From: Betaproteobacteria bacterium | Lineage (GTDB): Bacteria > Bdellovibrionota_B > Oligoflexia > Silvanigrellales > Silvanigrellaceae | Direction of reading: 5' to 3' | Assembly (NCBI GenBank): GCA_016868315.1 | Contig: VGHE01000002.1 | Coordinates: 186,001-250,000 of the forward strand | DNA length: 64,000 nt | Part shown: one piece after another, positions 34,468-42,569 of the stretch | How positions within the stretch are numbered: the stretch's first letter is position 1 | Layout: the number at the start of each line of letters is the position of its first letter | Notes under the pieces: generated by a model | What the model was told of the DNA's origin: nothing | Seen by the model: the letters and a program-made list of their open reading frames with translations, nothing else | Databases searched by the model: none | Made by a program: the position numbers and the translations under genes

Positions 34468-35922
34468 TTAACCTCCCACCAATGCATTGGGCTCTTCACG
34501 CAGACGCCGCTGTGCAAAGTTGTCGGAGTAGCAGCCGCTGAAGCATGAGTCGCACAAGCCGCTGCCTCCTTCGCTTGTCCGCTGCTTCTGCGGAGCCATC
34601 TGATGTAATGTATCGATAGATAGATATGCCAGTGAGTCGACCTGCAGTTCTTCGCGCATTTCACTCAGAGACATTTGCTGAGCAAGCAGTTCACGGCGCT
34701 TGGGAGTATCGATGCCGTAAAAACAAGGAAACTTCACGGGGGGTGAACCAATCCGCATGTGAACCTCTTTCGCACCAGCTTCACGCAGCAACTCGACAAT
34801 CCGGCGCGAAGTCGTGCCGCGCACGATACTGTCGTCCACCACAACAAGTCGTTTGCCTTCAATAACGTGACGCAGTGGGCTTAATTTGAGGCGCAGACGA
34901 AAATTGCGGATGGTTTGGGTCGGTTCAATAAAAGTGCGTCCGACATAGTGATTGCGGATGAGACCCACGGCATAAGGAAGTTTTGAGGCACGGGCGTATC
35001 CCATGGCCATGGGTACACCGGAATCGGGAATGGGGATCACCAGGTCGGCATCAACAGGTGCCTGCGCTGCGAGTTTCTCACCCAGTGTTTCACGAAACAA
35101 AAATGTCGACTGTCCCCACAAATAAGAATCTGGTCGGGCAAAGTAGATGTGCTCGAAGACGCAGCGGCGTGGCTCCGATTGTGCCAGCGAACGCACCTGC
35201 GGCAGGACGTGCGTGCTGCACTTGCCCGTAGCAAGTTCTATTTCAATCAATTCACCCGGCAGAATGTCGCGTTCGAAACGCGCATTGACCAACTCGAACG
35301 AGCAGGTTTCACTTGCCACCACCCAGCACTCGGGCGCGTCTCCGAGGAAAGATTGCGGTTCATGATTGAACTTAGCAAGAGAGAGTGGTCGGTATCCGAG
35401 AGCATCCACACAGGCATACAGGTGGGTTTGAGTCATGAGCACAAGAGTAAACGCTCCTTCGAGCAATCCACTGATGTGTTTAAGCTTGGCACCCATGTCT
35501 GCACCGGGAGCCTGAGCCAACAGATGCAGGATGATTTCAGTGTCAGCGGTGCCCTGGAAAATTGCACCCCGACGCTCCAGATCCTCGCGCAGTTCAGGCG
35601 CGTTAACCAAGTTGCCGTTGTGGGCAAGCGCAACATGCTGGCCATTGACCCGTGCTGCCAAGGGTTGAATATTTGCACGAGCGTCGCCACCCGCGGTGCT
35701 GTAGCGCACATGACCCAGTGCAGCTGTTCCGGGTAATCGCGATAGAATATCGGGGCTGAAGATATCAGCCACCAGCCCAACGTCGCGGTGAACCGTGATC
35801 TGTCCTTTGTGCAGGGTCGAGAGTCCAGCACTTTCCTGACCGCGATGTTGAAGCGCGAACAGGCCAAGAAAAGCCATGTGGGCTGCTTCTCGATGATGGG
35901 TCAGTGCAAAAATTCCACACAT
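34468..35922 (-). CDS. purF: amidophosphoribosyltransferase
   Basis: A 484-residue enzyme of the first committed purine step: PRPP + glutamine gives phosphoribosylamine. The product starts MCGIFAL, placing the nucleophile Cys at position 2 with no propeptide. The glutaminase domain contains HRGQESAGL and [10 protein letters not shown]; the PRPP loop is [15 protein letters not shown]. Cys residues in [27 protein letters not shown] and [13 protein letters not shown] match the positions of the 4Fe-4S ligands in the Bacillus-type enzyme, so this PurF may carry an iron-sulfur cluster. An ATG at 36021 would overlap purL by 92 bases and displace Cys2, so 35922 is used. Confidence 0.94.
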   Translation of the reverse strand: MCGIFALTHHREAAHMAFLGLFALQHRGQESAGLSTLHKGQITVHRDVGLVADIFSPDILSRLPGTAALGHVRYSTAGGDARANIQPLAARVNGQHVALAHNGNLVNAPELREDLERRGAIFQGTADTEIILHLLAQAPGADMGAKLKHISGLLEGAFTLVLMTQTHLYACVDALGYRPLSLAKFNHEPQSFLGDAPECWVVASETCSFELVNARFERDILPGELIEIELATGKCSTHVLPQVRSLAQSEPRRCVFEHIYFARPDSYLWGQSTFLFRETLGEKLAAQAPVDADLVIPIPDSGVPMAMGYARASKLPYAVGLIRNHYVGRTFIEPTQTIRNFRLRLKLSPLRHVIEGKRLVVVDDSIVRGTTSRRIVELLREAGAKEVHMRIGSPPVKFPCFYGIDTPKRRELLAQQMSLSEMREELQVDSLAYLSIDTLHQMAPQKQRTSEGGSGLCDSCFSGCYSDNFAQRRLREEPNALVGG

Positions 35923-35929
35923 GTTCTGT

Positions 35930-38428
35930 TCACTCGAAAAAGGGTTTGAGAGAGTCGGAACAAGCGCGATGGATTTTGTCCCAAACGCCATGTTCTTCTT
36001 TTGTAAGCGCAGCGGGAGCAATCATCTTCCCGATTTCGATGGCTTCGAGATTGCTTTGTTCGACAATTGCAGCAAAGCGTGTGTCCGTTTGCGGCGATGA
36101 TTGGAGGCTCACAAGCACACCAGTCTGTCCTTCGGCGCAACACTCGTGAAGGCTCATGTTTAAAGCCTTTTCATTCCAAGCAAAGGCAAATCCGCTGCGC
36201 GCTGCGAGAGAGAGTACGGTGTTGAGGAGACCACCCACACCCACGTTGGAGCACGCTGCAAGGAGTTGAGCAGAACGCAACAGAGAGAGAGCACTCCAGA
36301 GCTTTTGCTCGTGCTCGAAATCAACCTCAGGAACTGGTCCAGCATTAAGCCTGAAGATGTTCCACGCCCACTCAGAGTATTCGAAACGCGAAAGACGCGC
36401 GATGTCTTTGTCACGTAGCCAGTAAACCCGAGCGTTGAGGGCATGGTTCTCTTCAATGAGCTCAGTTGCTCTGTCGAGAACTCCAACCATACCCACCATG
36501 GGGGTCGGTGGAATAGGGGTTTGTCCGGTCTGGTTGTTGAGACTGACGTTACCGCTCACAATGGGAATACGCATGGTTTTGGCAACCGAGTTGATCCCGT
36601 CGATCGCATCTGAGATTTGTCGCATCACTGCAGGTTGGCGAGGGCTGCCGAAGTTGAGGCAATCGGTCATGGCGAGTGGACGTCCACCACTCGCTGCAAT
36701 CCGGCGCCCGAGCTGCAGTGTGCTTTGAGCCGAGCCATTGAGAGGGTCGATTTCAATCCAGCGCTCTTGGCAGCCAGCCACAAGTGCAATGGCAGGGACT
36801 GACTCGGCACGAGGATCTTGTTTCATGTTGAGTGCACAATAGGCATCGTCGAGGCGCACGACTGCCGCAGCAGAACGGCGTGGGGTTTGACAACCTGCCA
36901 GAGTGTTGCCCTGAACCGTGGAACAGTAATGACGGGTCAATGGATCTTTTGAGACGTTTGCGGGCAATGCAAACCAGTCTGGCAGAAGTGGGAAAATTTC
37001 TTTCCAGGCTTCTGCGAGTGTGGTCTGATTTGATTCAAACAATTGCGCCAGCGTTTGTCGCGTGGGTTCGGGCAAACTGAGTTGCAGTGTTTGTTTCGCA
37101 GAGACGCCTCCTGGCGGAGTGGATGATGCACTGCACGGCTGGCTGCGGTTTTCAATCCGGGCATGATCTTTCAAATAAGCACTTCGATCTTGGAGAGGCC
37201 AAGTATATTTTGGTGCATTCTCGGTGAGGACATCGACCGGCAATGCGCATGCAACAGTATCGTTGTGGATGCAGATGAACTCACCGGTGTTGTTGACGGA
37301 ACCAATGATTGCCGCTGCAACCTGATGCTTTTTGCAGAGCTCGAGCACAGCCTGTGCTTTTTCCGGAGTCACAGCACAAAGCATCCGCTCCTGTGACTCT
37401 GAGAGAAGATATTCATATGCTTTTAAACGCGCGGTGCGGGCAGGAATTAAATTCAAGTCAAGTGCAACACCACAGCCGGAGCGTCCGGCCATTTCAACGC
37501 CGCTGGATGTGAGGCCTGCGGCTCCCATGTCCTGCAAACCGACGCAGAGTTTTTGGTCGAGTAGCTCGAGAGTCACCTCAAGCAGTTTCTTCTCGGCAAA
37601 AGGGTCGCCCACTTGCACTGTGGGTTTGAGGGTTGCGGAAGAGTCGTCAAAAGTGTCCGAGCTCATCGTTGCACCGTGTACACCGTCACGTCCTGTTGCG
37701 CTGCCGAAATAGAGAAGCAGGTTGGCGCCGTCCGGAAATAGCTCTTCACGCTTGGCGTGTGTCAGAGCAGTTCCGGGAATCAAGCCACTCGGCTTTTGGG
37801 TACCCGTCGGGGTGTTCTCGTTTTGTAGCTTGCCGCGGAAGATGCCGTCGGCTTTCACCAGTCCGGCTGTGAATGCATTAACAAGGATATTCTTGCTGTA
37901 GCCAGAATGGAATCGGGTTTGCCCACCCACAGTGGGTACGCCCACGGAGTTTCCATAATCGCCAATCCCACGCACGGTGTGTTTGAGAAGGTGAGCATTG
38001 TATTCGCCCTCGCCGTAGCGCAAGCAATTGAGATTTGCGACTGGCCTAGCACCCATGCAGAATACATCGCGCAAAATTCCGCCCACGCCTGTGGCTGCGC
38101 CTTGGTAGGGCTCTATGTAACTGGGGTGGTTGTGGCTCTCCATTTTGAAAGCAAGACCCACTCCAGGTGCGATTTCGACGATACCGGCATTTTCACCGGG
38201 TCCCTGAAGAACCCAGCTTTCCTGTGTGTGGAATCGCGCCAGGTGGACGCGTGAAGATTTGTAGGAGCAATGTTCACTCCACAGAGCACCCGCAACAGCA
38301 ATTTCTTCGAGCGAAGGGGCGCGTTTCAGGCATTCTTTGAGGCGCGCGAATTCTTCGGCCGAAAGTCCGAAGCCCTGAGCCAATTCGCGCCATTTTTTAT
38401 CATCAGCAGATTCGTGAGCGACTGTCAT
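35930..38428 (-). CDS. purL: phosphoribosylformylglycinamidine synthase, large subunit (small-type PurL)
   Basis: An 832-residue PurL that makes FGAM from FGAR, ATP and ammonia from PurQ. It is the small type (B. subtilis 742 residues) requiring separate PurQ and PurS. Marks include LWSEHCSYKSSR, MESHNHPSYIEPYQGAATGV, GVPTVGGQTRF, GLQDMGAAGLTSSGVEMA and TDCLNFGSP. About 90 extra residues sit mainly in an insert around residues 420-540. A TTG at 38458 that overlaps the purQ stop is possible, but the ATG at 38428 has GAGGA about 10 bases before it and fits the family start better. Confidence 0.94.
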   Translation of the reverse strand: MTVAHESADDKKWRELAQGFGLSAEEFARLKECLKRAPSLEEIAVAGALWSEHCSYKSSRVHLARFHTQESWVLQGPGENAGIVEIAPGVGLAFKMESHNHPSYIEPYQGAATGVGGILRDVFCMGARPVANLNCLRYGEGEYNAHLLKHTVRGIGDYGNSVGVPTVGGQTRFHSGYSKNILVNAFTAGLVKADGIFRGKLQNENTPTGTQKPSGLIPGTALTHAKREELFPDGANLLLYFGSATGRDGVHGATMSSDTFDDSSATLKPTVQVGDPFAEKKLLEVTLELLDQKLCVGLQDMGAAGLTSSGVEMAGRSGCGVALDLNLIPARTARLKAYEYLLSESQERMLCAVTPEKAQAVLELCKKHQVAAAIIGSVNNTGEFICIHNDTVACALPVDVLTENAPKYTWPLQDRSAYLKDHARIENRSQPCSASSTPPGGVSAKQTLQLSLPEPTRQTLAQLFESNQTTLAEAWKEIFPLLPDWFALPANVSKDPLTRHYCSTVQGNTLAGCQTPRRSAAAVVRLDDAYCALNMKQDPRAESVPAIALVAGCQERWIEIDPLNGSAQSTLQLGRRIAASGGRPLAMTDCLNFGSPRQPAVMRQISDAIDGINSVAKTMRIPIVSGNVSLNNQTGQTPIPPTPMVGMVGVLDRATELIEENHALNARVYWLRDKDIARLSRFEYSEWAWNIFRLNAGPVPEVDFEHEQKLWSALSLLRSAQLLAACSNVGVGGLLNTVLSLAARSGFAFAWNEKALNMSLHECCAEGQTGVLVSLQSSPQTDTRFAAIVEQSNLEAIEIGKMIAPAALTKEEHGVWDKIHRACSDSLKPFFE

Positions 38429-38454
38429 GGACGGTGGTTCCTCGGAGTCGATGT

Positions 38455-39192
38455 TCAACGGTTTTTTTCTTTGTGAGTGCTCCGCCAGATCGCCAGCGGA
38501 CTGCCGGTGCGCACAACAATTCCGAGATGCCGCGCCAGCGCATCGAGCATGTAAAGCCCATCGGTTGCTCCCAGGAGTGGATCACTCGCACGCTCGGGAT
38601 GAGGCATCATGCCGACGATGTTGCCCTCGGGATTGGTGATACCTGCGATGCTCTCAAAGCTGCCTAGCAGATTGTGCGTGTAGCGAAACAGGATGTTGTA
38701 CGCATCGTTCTTGCGGGGTGCGACGAAATTTCCCATGCCACAGGAGATGGGCAGGTTCAGGAGGCGTCCACTTTCCACGATGCTTGGGCTCCAGGGTGAG
38801 ACGACCTGGGTTTCCACGTGGACAGTGACAAACTCATGGACGTGCTGACGCACAATGTTGGGCGCTAACGCGCCAGGCAGCAATCCGGACTCACACAGGA
38901 TCTGGAAGCCATTGCAGATTCCCAGAACGGCGACGCCACGGCTCGCTTGAAGGCGCACCCAATCCATCAGAGGCGACCGTGCCGCAAGTGCGCCAGCACG
39001 GAGATAGTCACCAAATGAAAACCCCCCGGGCAACACGATCACGGAGGTGTCGCCAGGGGGGAGTCGTTCTACGTCGTCGCGCGAGCGCACAAGCTGGACG
39101 TCGAGTTCAAGGTTCCTCGACAACCATCGCACGGTGTCGTGGTCGCAGTTGGTTCCGGGAAATTGAACTATGGCAGCAGTTCTTCTGGTCAT
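38455..39192 (-). CDS. purQ: phosphoribosylformylglycinamidine synthase, glutaminase subunit
   Basis: A 245-residue class I glutamine amidotransferase feeding ammonia to PurL. The triad is visible: Cys in LGICNGFQIL, and His and Glu in GMMPHPERASD. VQFPGTNCDHDT at the start and LPGGFSFGDYLRAGA are typical of PurQ. The start overlaps the purBS stop by ATGA. Together with the PurS domain of the upstream fusion and PurL downstream, all three parts of the FGAM synthase complex are made from adjacent reading frames. Confidence 0.95.
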   Translation of the reverse strand: MTRRTAAIVQFPGTNCDHDTVRWLSRNLELDVQLVRSRDDVERLPPGDTSVIVLPGGFSFGDYLRAGALAARSPLMDWVRLQASRGVAVLGICNGFQILCESGLLPGALAPNIVRQHVHEFVTVHVETQVVSPWSPSIVESGRLLNLPISCGMGNFVAPRKNDAYNILFRYTHNLLGSFESIAGITNPEGNIVGMMPHPERASDPLLGATDGLYMLDALARHLGIVVRTGSPLAIWRSTHKEKNR

Positions 39193-40799
39193 TGAATGAC
39201 CTCCACCTCAATGGATTCCATGACCTCATTGCGGAGCACAGATGAGACATAACGTAACAGAGCGTCTTTTTCATCAGGCTGGGGCAGACTGATGGTAAAC
39301 ACTTTTGAACGCTTGAGACGTGCTTGCAGTCCCTGGTTCGCCATGTGTTCTTCGATCGTCTTGGCCTCAGTATCCAAGACATCGGTGTGAAGTGCCACGG
39401 TCACTTTGTAGGTCGTCTGGAGTGCTGGCACGGAACTGGTGCAGACCTGCCCTGAATGTATGCGAGTGACTTCTTCCGGGGTGGTTCCGAACACCTGCAG
39501 GAATCGAGCTGGCGTATGAGCCATGAAGCGGTCGAGGTTAAACAAACCTTTCAGCGTTTCGCGGCCGAGCAATTCGACCACAGCTGAGTGACCTTCGAGT
39601 GCACACAGGAAGGCATCTGCAGATTGGTTTTCCCGCGCAGCTTGAGCACTCAGAGGAAGAGCAATTCTCTGCACGAGTTCGTATGCCTCCGTGCGGTTCA
39701 TGCCTGCGTTGGTGAGTTGTGTGAGAACGCTTTGGCTCGCCCAAAGTCCGCCAAGCCGATCGAGATTGCGCTTCATGACATCCGGCTGAACGACCATCTG
39801 CTCGATCAGCTGAGCGCAGCGCGCTGTCATGAAGTCGAGTGTGACAAACAGGTCAGGCAGCGCCATGCGTTCAACGCTGCTGTGTGAAATGTCGCGCTCG
39901 TGCCAGAGGCTGGTATTCTGTGAAAGCATGTTGACGTAGCCACGCACTGCTCGTGCGAGGCCGCAGAGATTTTCAGCAAGCACAGGATTCTTCTTGTGCG
40001 GCATGGCTGAACTGCCCTTTTGCTTTGAGCCAAAAGGCTCAAGCACTTCTTGGAGCTCAGTGCGCGCCCAGTGCCGCATGTTGGTTGCAAAACGGTCGAT
40101 GGCATTGGCGAGATTTTCGCAGGCGTGCGCAGCGACAAGAATACGGTCGCGTGGAATCACCTGGGTCGCGATAGGCTCAGCGCGCAAGCCAAGTTTGCCG
40201 AGCACATGGCTCTCGTATTCAGGCGTGAGCTGTGAATACTGCCCAACAGCGCCGGAGAGTTTTCCGGTGCGGCAGATTTTTTGAGCTTCAATCAATGCGA
40301 GATGCGCGCGCTGGAATTCTTCAAAGTGTCCTGCAAGCACTTGCCCGAACGACAGTGGCTCCGCATGAATTCCGTGCGTGCGTCCCATGATGGGTGTCTG
40401 GACGTAGGCGAATGCTTTCTTCGCCAAGTCGACACGAAGCTGTCTGAGGGGGCGCGAGAGCAGCTCCAGAGACTCGCAAACGCGCAGGCTAAGTGCAGTG
40501 TCGAGCACGTCAGAGCTCGTTAGTCCTTGGTGCAGCCAGCGGCCAAAATCACCCATTGCGGCGCCCACTTCAGCAACGTAGGCAATCACATCGTGTCCAG
40601 TTTCCTGTTCGCGACGCGCGTAGTCTTCGCTTCCTGTTGTGCGGATTGCGTTGTCGAAGGCGTTCAGAACAGAGGGATTCAGGCCGCGCCTTTCGACCAG
40701 GCCTTCGAGGTGAGCTCGTTCGACACGTGACCAAGAGGCGTATTTTGCCTCCTCAGACCACAGTTGGGACATCACCGGGCGGCTGTAACGCGCAATCAT
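39189..40799 (-). CDS. PurB-PurS fusion: adenylosuccinate lyase with C-terminal FGAM synthase PurS domain
   Basis: A 536-residue fusion. Residues 1-~450 are adenylosuccinate lyase (PurB), which releases fumarate from SAICAR and from adenylosuccinate: TSSDVLDTALSLR, GRTHGIHAEPLSFGQ and the signature GSSAMPHKKNP. Residues 462-536 look like a complete PurS: TYKVTVALHTDVLDTEAKTI, a short helix, KVFTISLP and a final helix and strand with EVMESIEVEVIQ. PurS (~80 residues) normally is a free small protein that docks PurQ onto PurL. No free purS gene lies between purBS and purQ, where it would be expected. The start has GAGGTGA before the ATG. First gene of the operon. Confidence 0.88.
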   Translation of the reverse strand: MIARYSRPVMSQLWSEEAKYASWSRVERAHLEGLVERRGLNPSVLNAFDNAIRTTGSEDYARREQETGHDVIAYVAEVGAAMGDFGRWLHQGLTSSDVLDTALSLRVCESLELLSRPLRQLRVDLAKKAFAYVQTPIMGRTHGIHAEPLSFGQVLAGHFEEFQRAHLALIEAQKICRTGKLSGAVGQYSQLTPEYESHVLGKLGLRAEPIATQVIPRDRILVAAHACENLANAIDRFATNMRHWARTELQEVLEPFGSKQKGSSAMPHKKNPVLAENLCGLARAVRGYVNMLSQNTSLWHERDISHSSVERMALPDLFVTLDFMTARCAQLIEQMVVQPDVMKRNLDRLGGLWASQSVLTQLTNAGMNRTEAYELVQRIALPLSAQAARENQSADAFLCALEGHSAVVELLGRETLKGLFNLDRFMAHTPARFLQVFGTTPEEVTRIHSGQVCTSSVPALQTTYKVTVALHTDVLDTEAKTIEEHMANQGLQARLKRSKVFTISLPQPDEKDALLRYVSSVLRNEVMESIEVEVIQ

Positions 40800-40860
40800 A
40801 GGGTCACCTCACGAGTAGGGGCAATTTCGGGTGAGAGTCATACTTTTGCGAAACGCCCCT

Positions 40861-40890
40861 CTCATAGTCCGTAATCCATAAATATGACAA
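40861..40890 (-). promoter_or_regulatory. candidate sigma-70 promoter of the purine operon
   Basis: On the minus strand, TTGTCA (40890-40885) and TATGAG (40866-40861) are 18 bases apart, about 60 bases before the purBS start. The leader between them and the gene holds an inverted repeat AGGGGC/GCCCCT (40817-40822 with 40855-40860). Confidence 0.45.
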
Positions 40891-40965
40891 GCCCCTGGGA
40901 AAGCGTGGGGCGAGAATCGTGGTGGGGTGGTGTCAGCCTTTTCGACACGGCCCTGCAGACCCATC

Positions 40966-40992
40966 TAAAGTTGCCACTGCGCACTCCGATAC
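40966..40992 (+). promoter_or_regulatory. sigma-28 (FliA)-type promoter of the HD-GYP gene
   Basis: TAAAGTTG (40966-40973), exactly 11 bases, then TCCGATAC (40985-40992). The known flagellar sigma-28 consensus is TAAAGTTT-N11-GCCGATAA, so 7 of 8 and 6 of 8 positions match. It lies 74 bases before the HD-GYP ATG. Confidence 0.65.
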
Positions 40993-41066
40993 AGCTTTGA
41001 ATAGTGAAATTCCCGAAAACACTGTGTTCGGGAGCTTCCGTGAGCTTGGGAGAACAGAGGATACCG

Positions 41067-42374
41067 ATGGCTTTGAAGAAGCAAAATCCGGTAAATCAGG
41101 ATGTTGAGGATTCAATTGACTACCTCAACCTGCTGGTGACTTCTGGGCTGGCGCTGGGCGAGGTGGCCGATTCCGATGAGTTACTCAATATGATGGCCGA
41201 AACGGCCATGAACATGGGCAACTGCGAGGGCTGCACGGTCTACGAAGCAGACGAAGGGCTGCTGAGGTTCCGCCTCACCCGCAACCGGGTTTTGGAATCG
41301 CGCGGAGTTAAGGCACCTCTTAAAAACTACACAGTTCCAATTGACCTGAAAACAGCTGCAGGCTTTGTGGCGACATCCAAAAAGCCGCTCAACATTCCTG
41401 ACGTGTACAATCTGCCCCCGGAATCGCCGTTTTCCTTTAACCCATCGTTTGATGTGATGACCAACTATCGCAGTCGGTCGATGTTGGTGATTCCCATGTG
41501 TGACTCACGTGGTAATGTGCTCGGCGTGCTGCAGCTCATCAACCACTTGGTGGGTGAAAACTTCAGCGGCGATGTGACTCCATTTCCGCAGCGGGTTGAA
41601 GCTTATTTGAAGGCACTTTCGAGCCAGTGCGGCGTAGTGATGCGCAATATCCGTATGGCGGAAGAGCTGAAGAAATCGCGCATCGAGACTGTTAAAAAGT
41701 TCGTGAAGGCCTCCGAGTATCACGACACAGACACGGGCGGTCACATCGAGCGTATGAGCCGCTACAGCGTGTTGTTGTACCGTGAGTTGGGATTCGATGA
41801 CTCCTCCTGTGAGGTGATGCGACTGGCGTCGATGCTTCACGATGTTGGCAAGATCTCCACGCCTGATGCCGTTTTGAAGAAACCTGGTCGACTTACGCCC
41901 GAAGAATTTGAAATCATGAAATTGCACACGGTGAAGGGATATGAGGTGCTTAGGGGCGCGGATTCACCCTTCCTCGATATGGGCGCGACTATTGCGTACA
42001 CACACCATGAAAAGTGGGACGGCTCGGGCTATCCGCGTAAACTCAAGGGCGAAGACATTCCACCAGAGGGTCGGGTCGTGGCTCTCGCTGATGTGTTTGA
42101 TGCGCTGTGCTCGCGGCGTGTTTACAAAGAATCATGGCCCATTGATAAGGTTTTCGAAGAACTGAGAAACTGCAGTGGCAGTCATTTTGATCCGCAGATT
42201 GTTGAAATATTTTTTGATAATCTGGATGAAATACTCGAGATCAAAGCGCAGTTCCCCGCAAGTGATCCGCCTACAACCGCGGTGCCTAGCCCCGCAGCGA
42301 AAGTCGAGGCGCAAACCGAGACCACAGCAGCTCCTGCAAGCGAAGTTCAGGCCGAAATCAAGAAGGCGTCTTGA
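41067..42374 (+). CDS. GAF-domain HD-GYP phosphodiesterase (c-di-GMP degrading)
   Basis: A 435-residue cytoplasmic protein with an N-terminal GAF sensor domain (~20-190) and a C-terminal HD-GYP domain (~210-390). Catalytic marks are EYHDTDTGGHIERMS, MLHDVGKIS, HHEKWDGSGYP (the GYP motif) and LADVFDALCSRRVY. Such proteins hydrolyse c-di-GMP to GMP or pGpG. The start at 41067 has AGAGG before it; an upstream in-frame ATG at 41004 lacks one. After the HD-GYP domain there is an Ala/Pro/Thr-rich tail of about 40 residues. A sigma-28-type promoter upstream suggests co-expression with late flagellar genes. Confidence 0.9.
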   Translation: MALKKQNPVNQDVEDSIDYLNLLVTSGLALGEVADSDELLNMMAETAMNMGNCEGCTVYEADEGLLRFRLTRNRVLESRGVKAPLKNYTVPIDLKTAAGFVATSKKPLNIPDVYNLPPESPFSFNPSFDVMTNYRSRSMLVIPMCDSRGNVLGVLQLINHLVGENFSGDVTPFPQRVEAYLKALSSQCGVVMRNIRMAEELKKSRIETVKKFVKASEYHDTDTGGHIERMSRYSVLLYRELGFDDSSCEVMRLASMLHDVGKISTPDAVLKKPGRLTPEEFEIMKLHTVKGYEVLRGADSPFLDMGATIAYTHHEKWDGSGYPRKLKGEDIPPEGRVVALADVFDALCSRRVYKESWPIDKVFEELRNCSGSHFDPQIVEIFFDNLDEILEIKAQFPASDPPTTAVPSPAAKVEAQTETTAAPASEVQAEIKKAS

Positions 42375-42399
42375 CAATCGACGCGAGACCACTTACCCT
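42371..42399 (+). promoter_or_regulatory. candidate promoter of the argG-pyrDE leader
   Basis: A perfect TTGACA (42371-42376) overlapping the HD-GYP stop codon, then 17 bases, then TACCCT (42394-42399). A TATTAT at 42399-42404 overlaps it. Confidence 0.45.
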
Positions 42400-42431
42400 A
42401 TTATGAACATTTTTCATCGCGGGGTTGGCTT

Positions 42432-42518
42432 ATGTCGTTCGCTGGAAAGAGCGATCTCAGACTCGAGGCAGGAAAGACTGCCGACCTCCATGGTATATTT
42501 TTAGAAAACCCGCGTTGA
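42432..42518 (+). CDS. attenuator leader peptide (28 residues)
   Basis: ATG at 42432, with GGGG seven bases upstream; it ends at TGA 42516-42518, inside the loop of the terminator hairpin. The last codons before the stop are Asn-Pro-Arg, and they form the 5' arm of the stem. A ribosome reaching the end would therefore prevent the hairpin from forming. Translation has not been shown; the evidence is its position. Confidence 0.5.
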   Translation: MSFAGKSDLRLEAGKTADLHGIFLENPR

Positions 42519-42532
42519 GCGGGTTTTTTTTT
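42505..42532 (+). terminator. strong intrinsic terminator (attenuator) upstream of argG
   Basis: A 9-base stem AAAACCCGC/GCGGGTTTT (42505-42513 with 42519-42527), loop GTTGA, and a tail of nine T (42524-42532). Confidence 0.88.
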
Positions 42533-42569
42533 GGCCTGATTTCGTCACCGTCTGGGGAGATTGTTGCGC

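Larger units (their letters stand above)
42419..42532 (+). promoter_or_regulatory. transcription attenuator (leader region) of the argG-pyrDE operon
   Basis: The leader contains a short ORF (42432-42518), a hairpin CGCT/AGCG (42440-42453), a hairpin GGCAG/CTGCC (42467-42482), a U-rich stretch TATATTTTTA (42494-42503) and a strong terminator (42505-42532). GCGGGGTT at 42419-42426 is complementary to the terminator's 5' arm (one bulged G) and could act as an antiterminator. Only 37 bases separate the terminator from argG, with no promoter visible there, so argG must be reached by read-through. This is the layout of enteric pyrBI and pyrE attenuators. Confidence 0.6.

Noticed and set aside
42405-42532. 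Separate small RNA (or SRP/6S RNA) between the HD-GYP gene and argG
   Set aside because: No conserved SRP or 6S elements; a leader ORF ending in the terminator and the lack of any other argG promoter favour an attenuator.
42375-42569. T-box, SAM or guanidine riboswitch before argG
   Set aside because: None of the conserved core elements of these switches is visible; the short ORF placement explains the region better.
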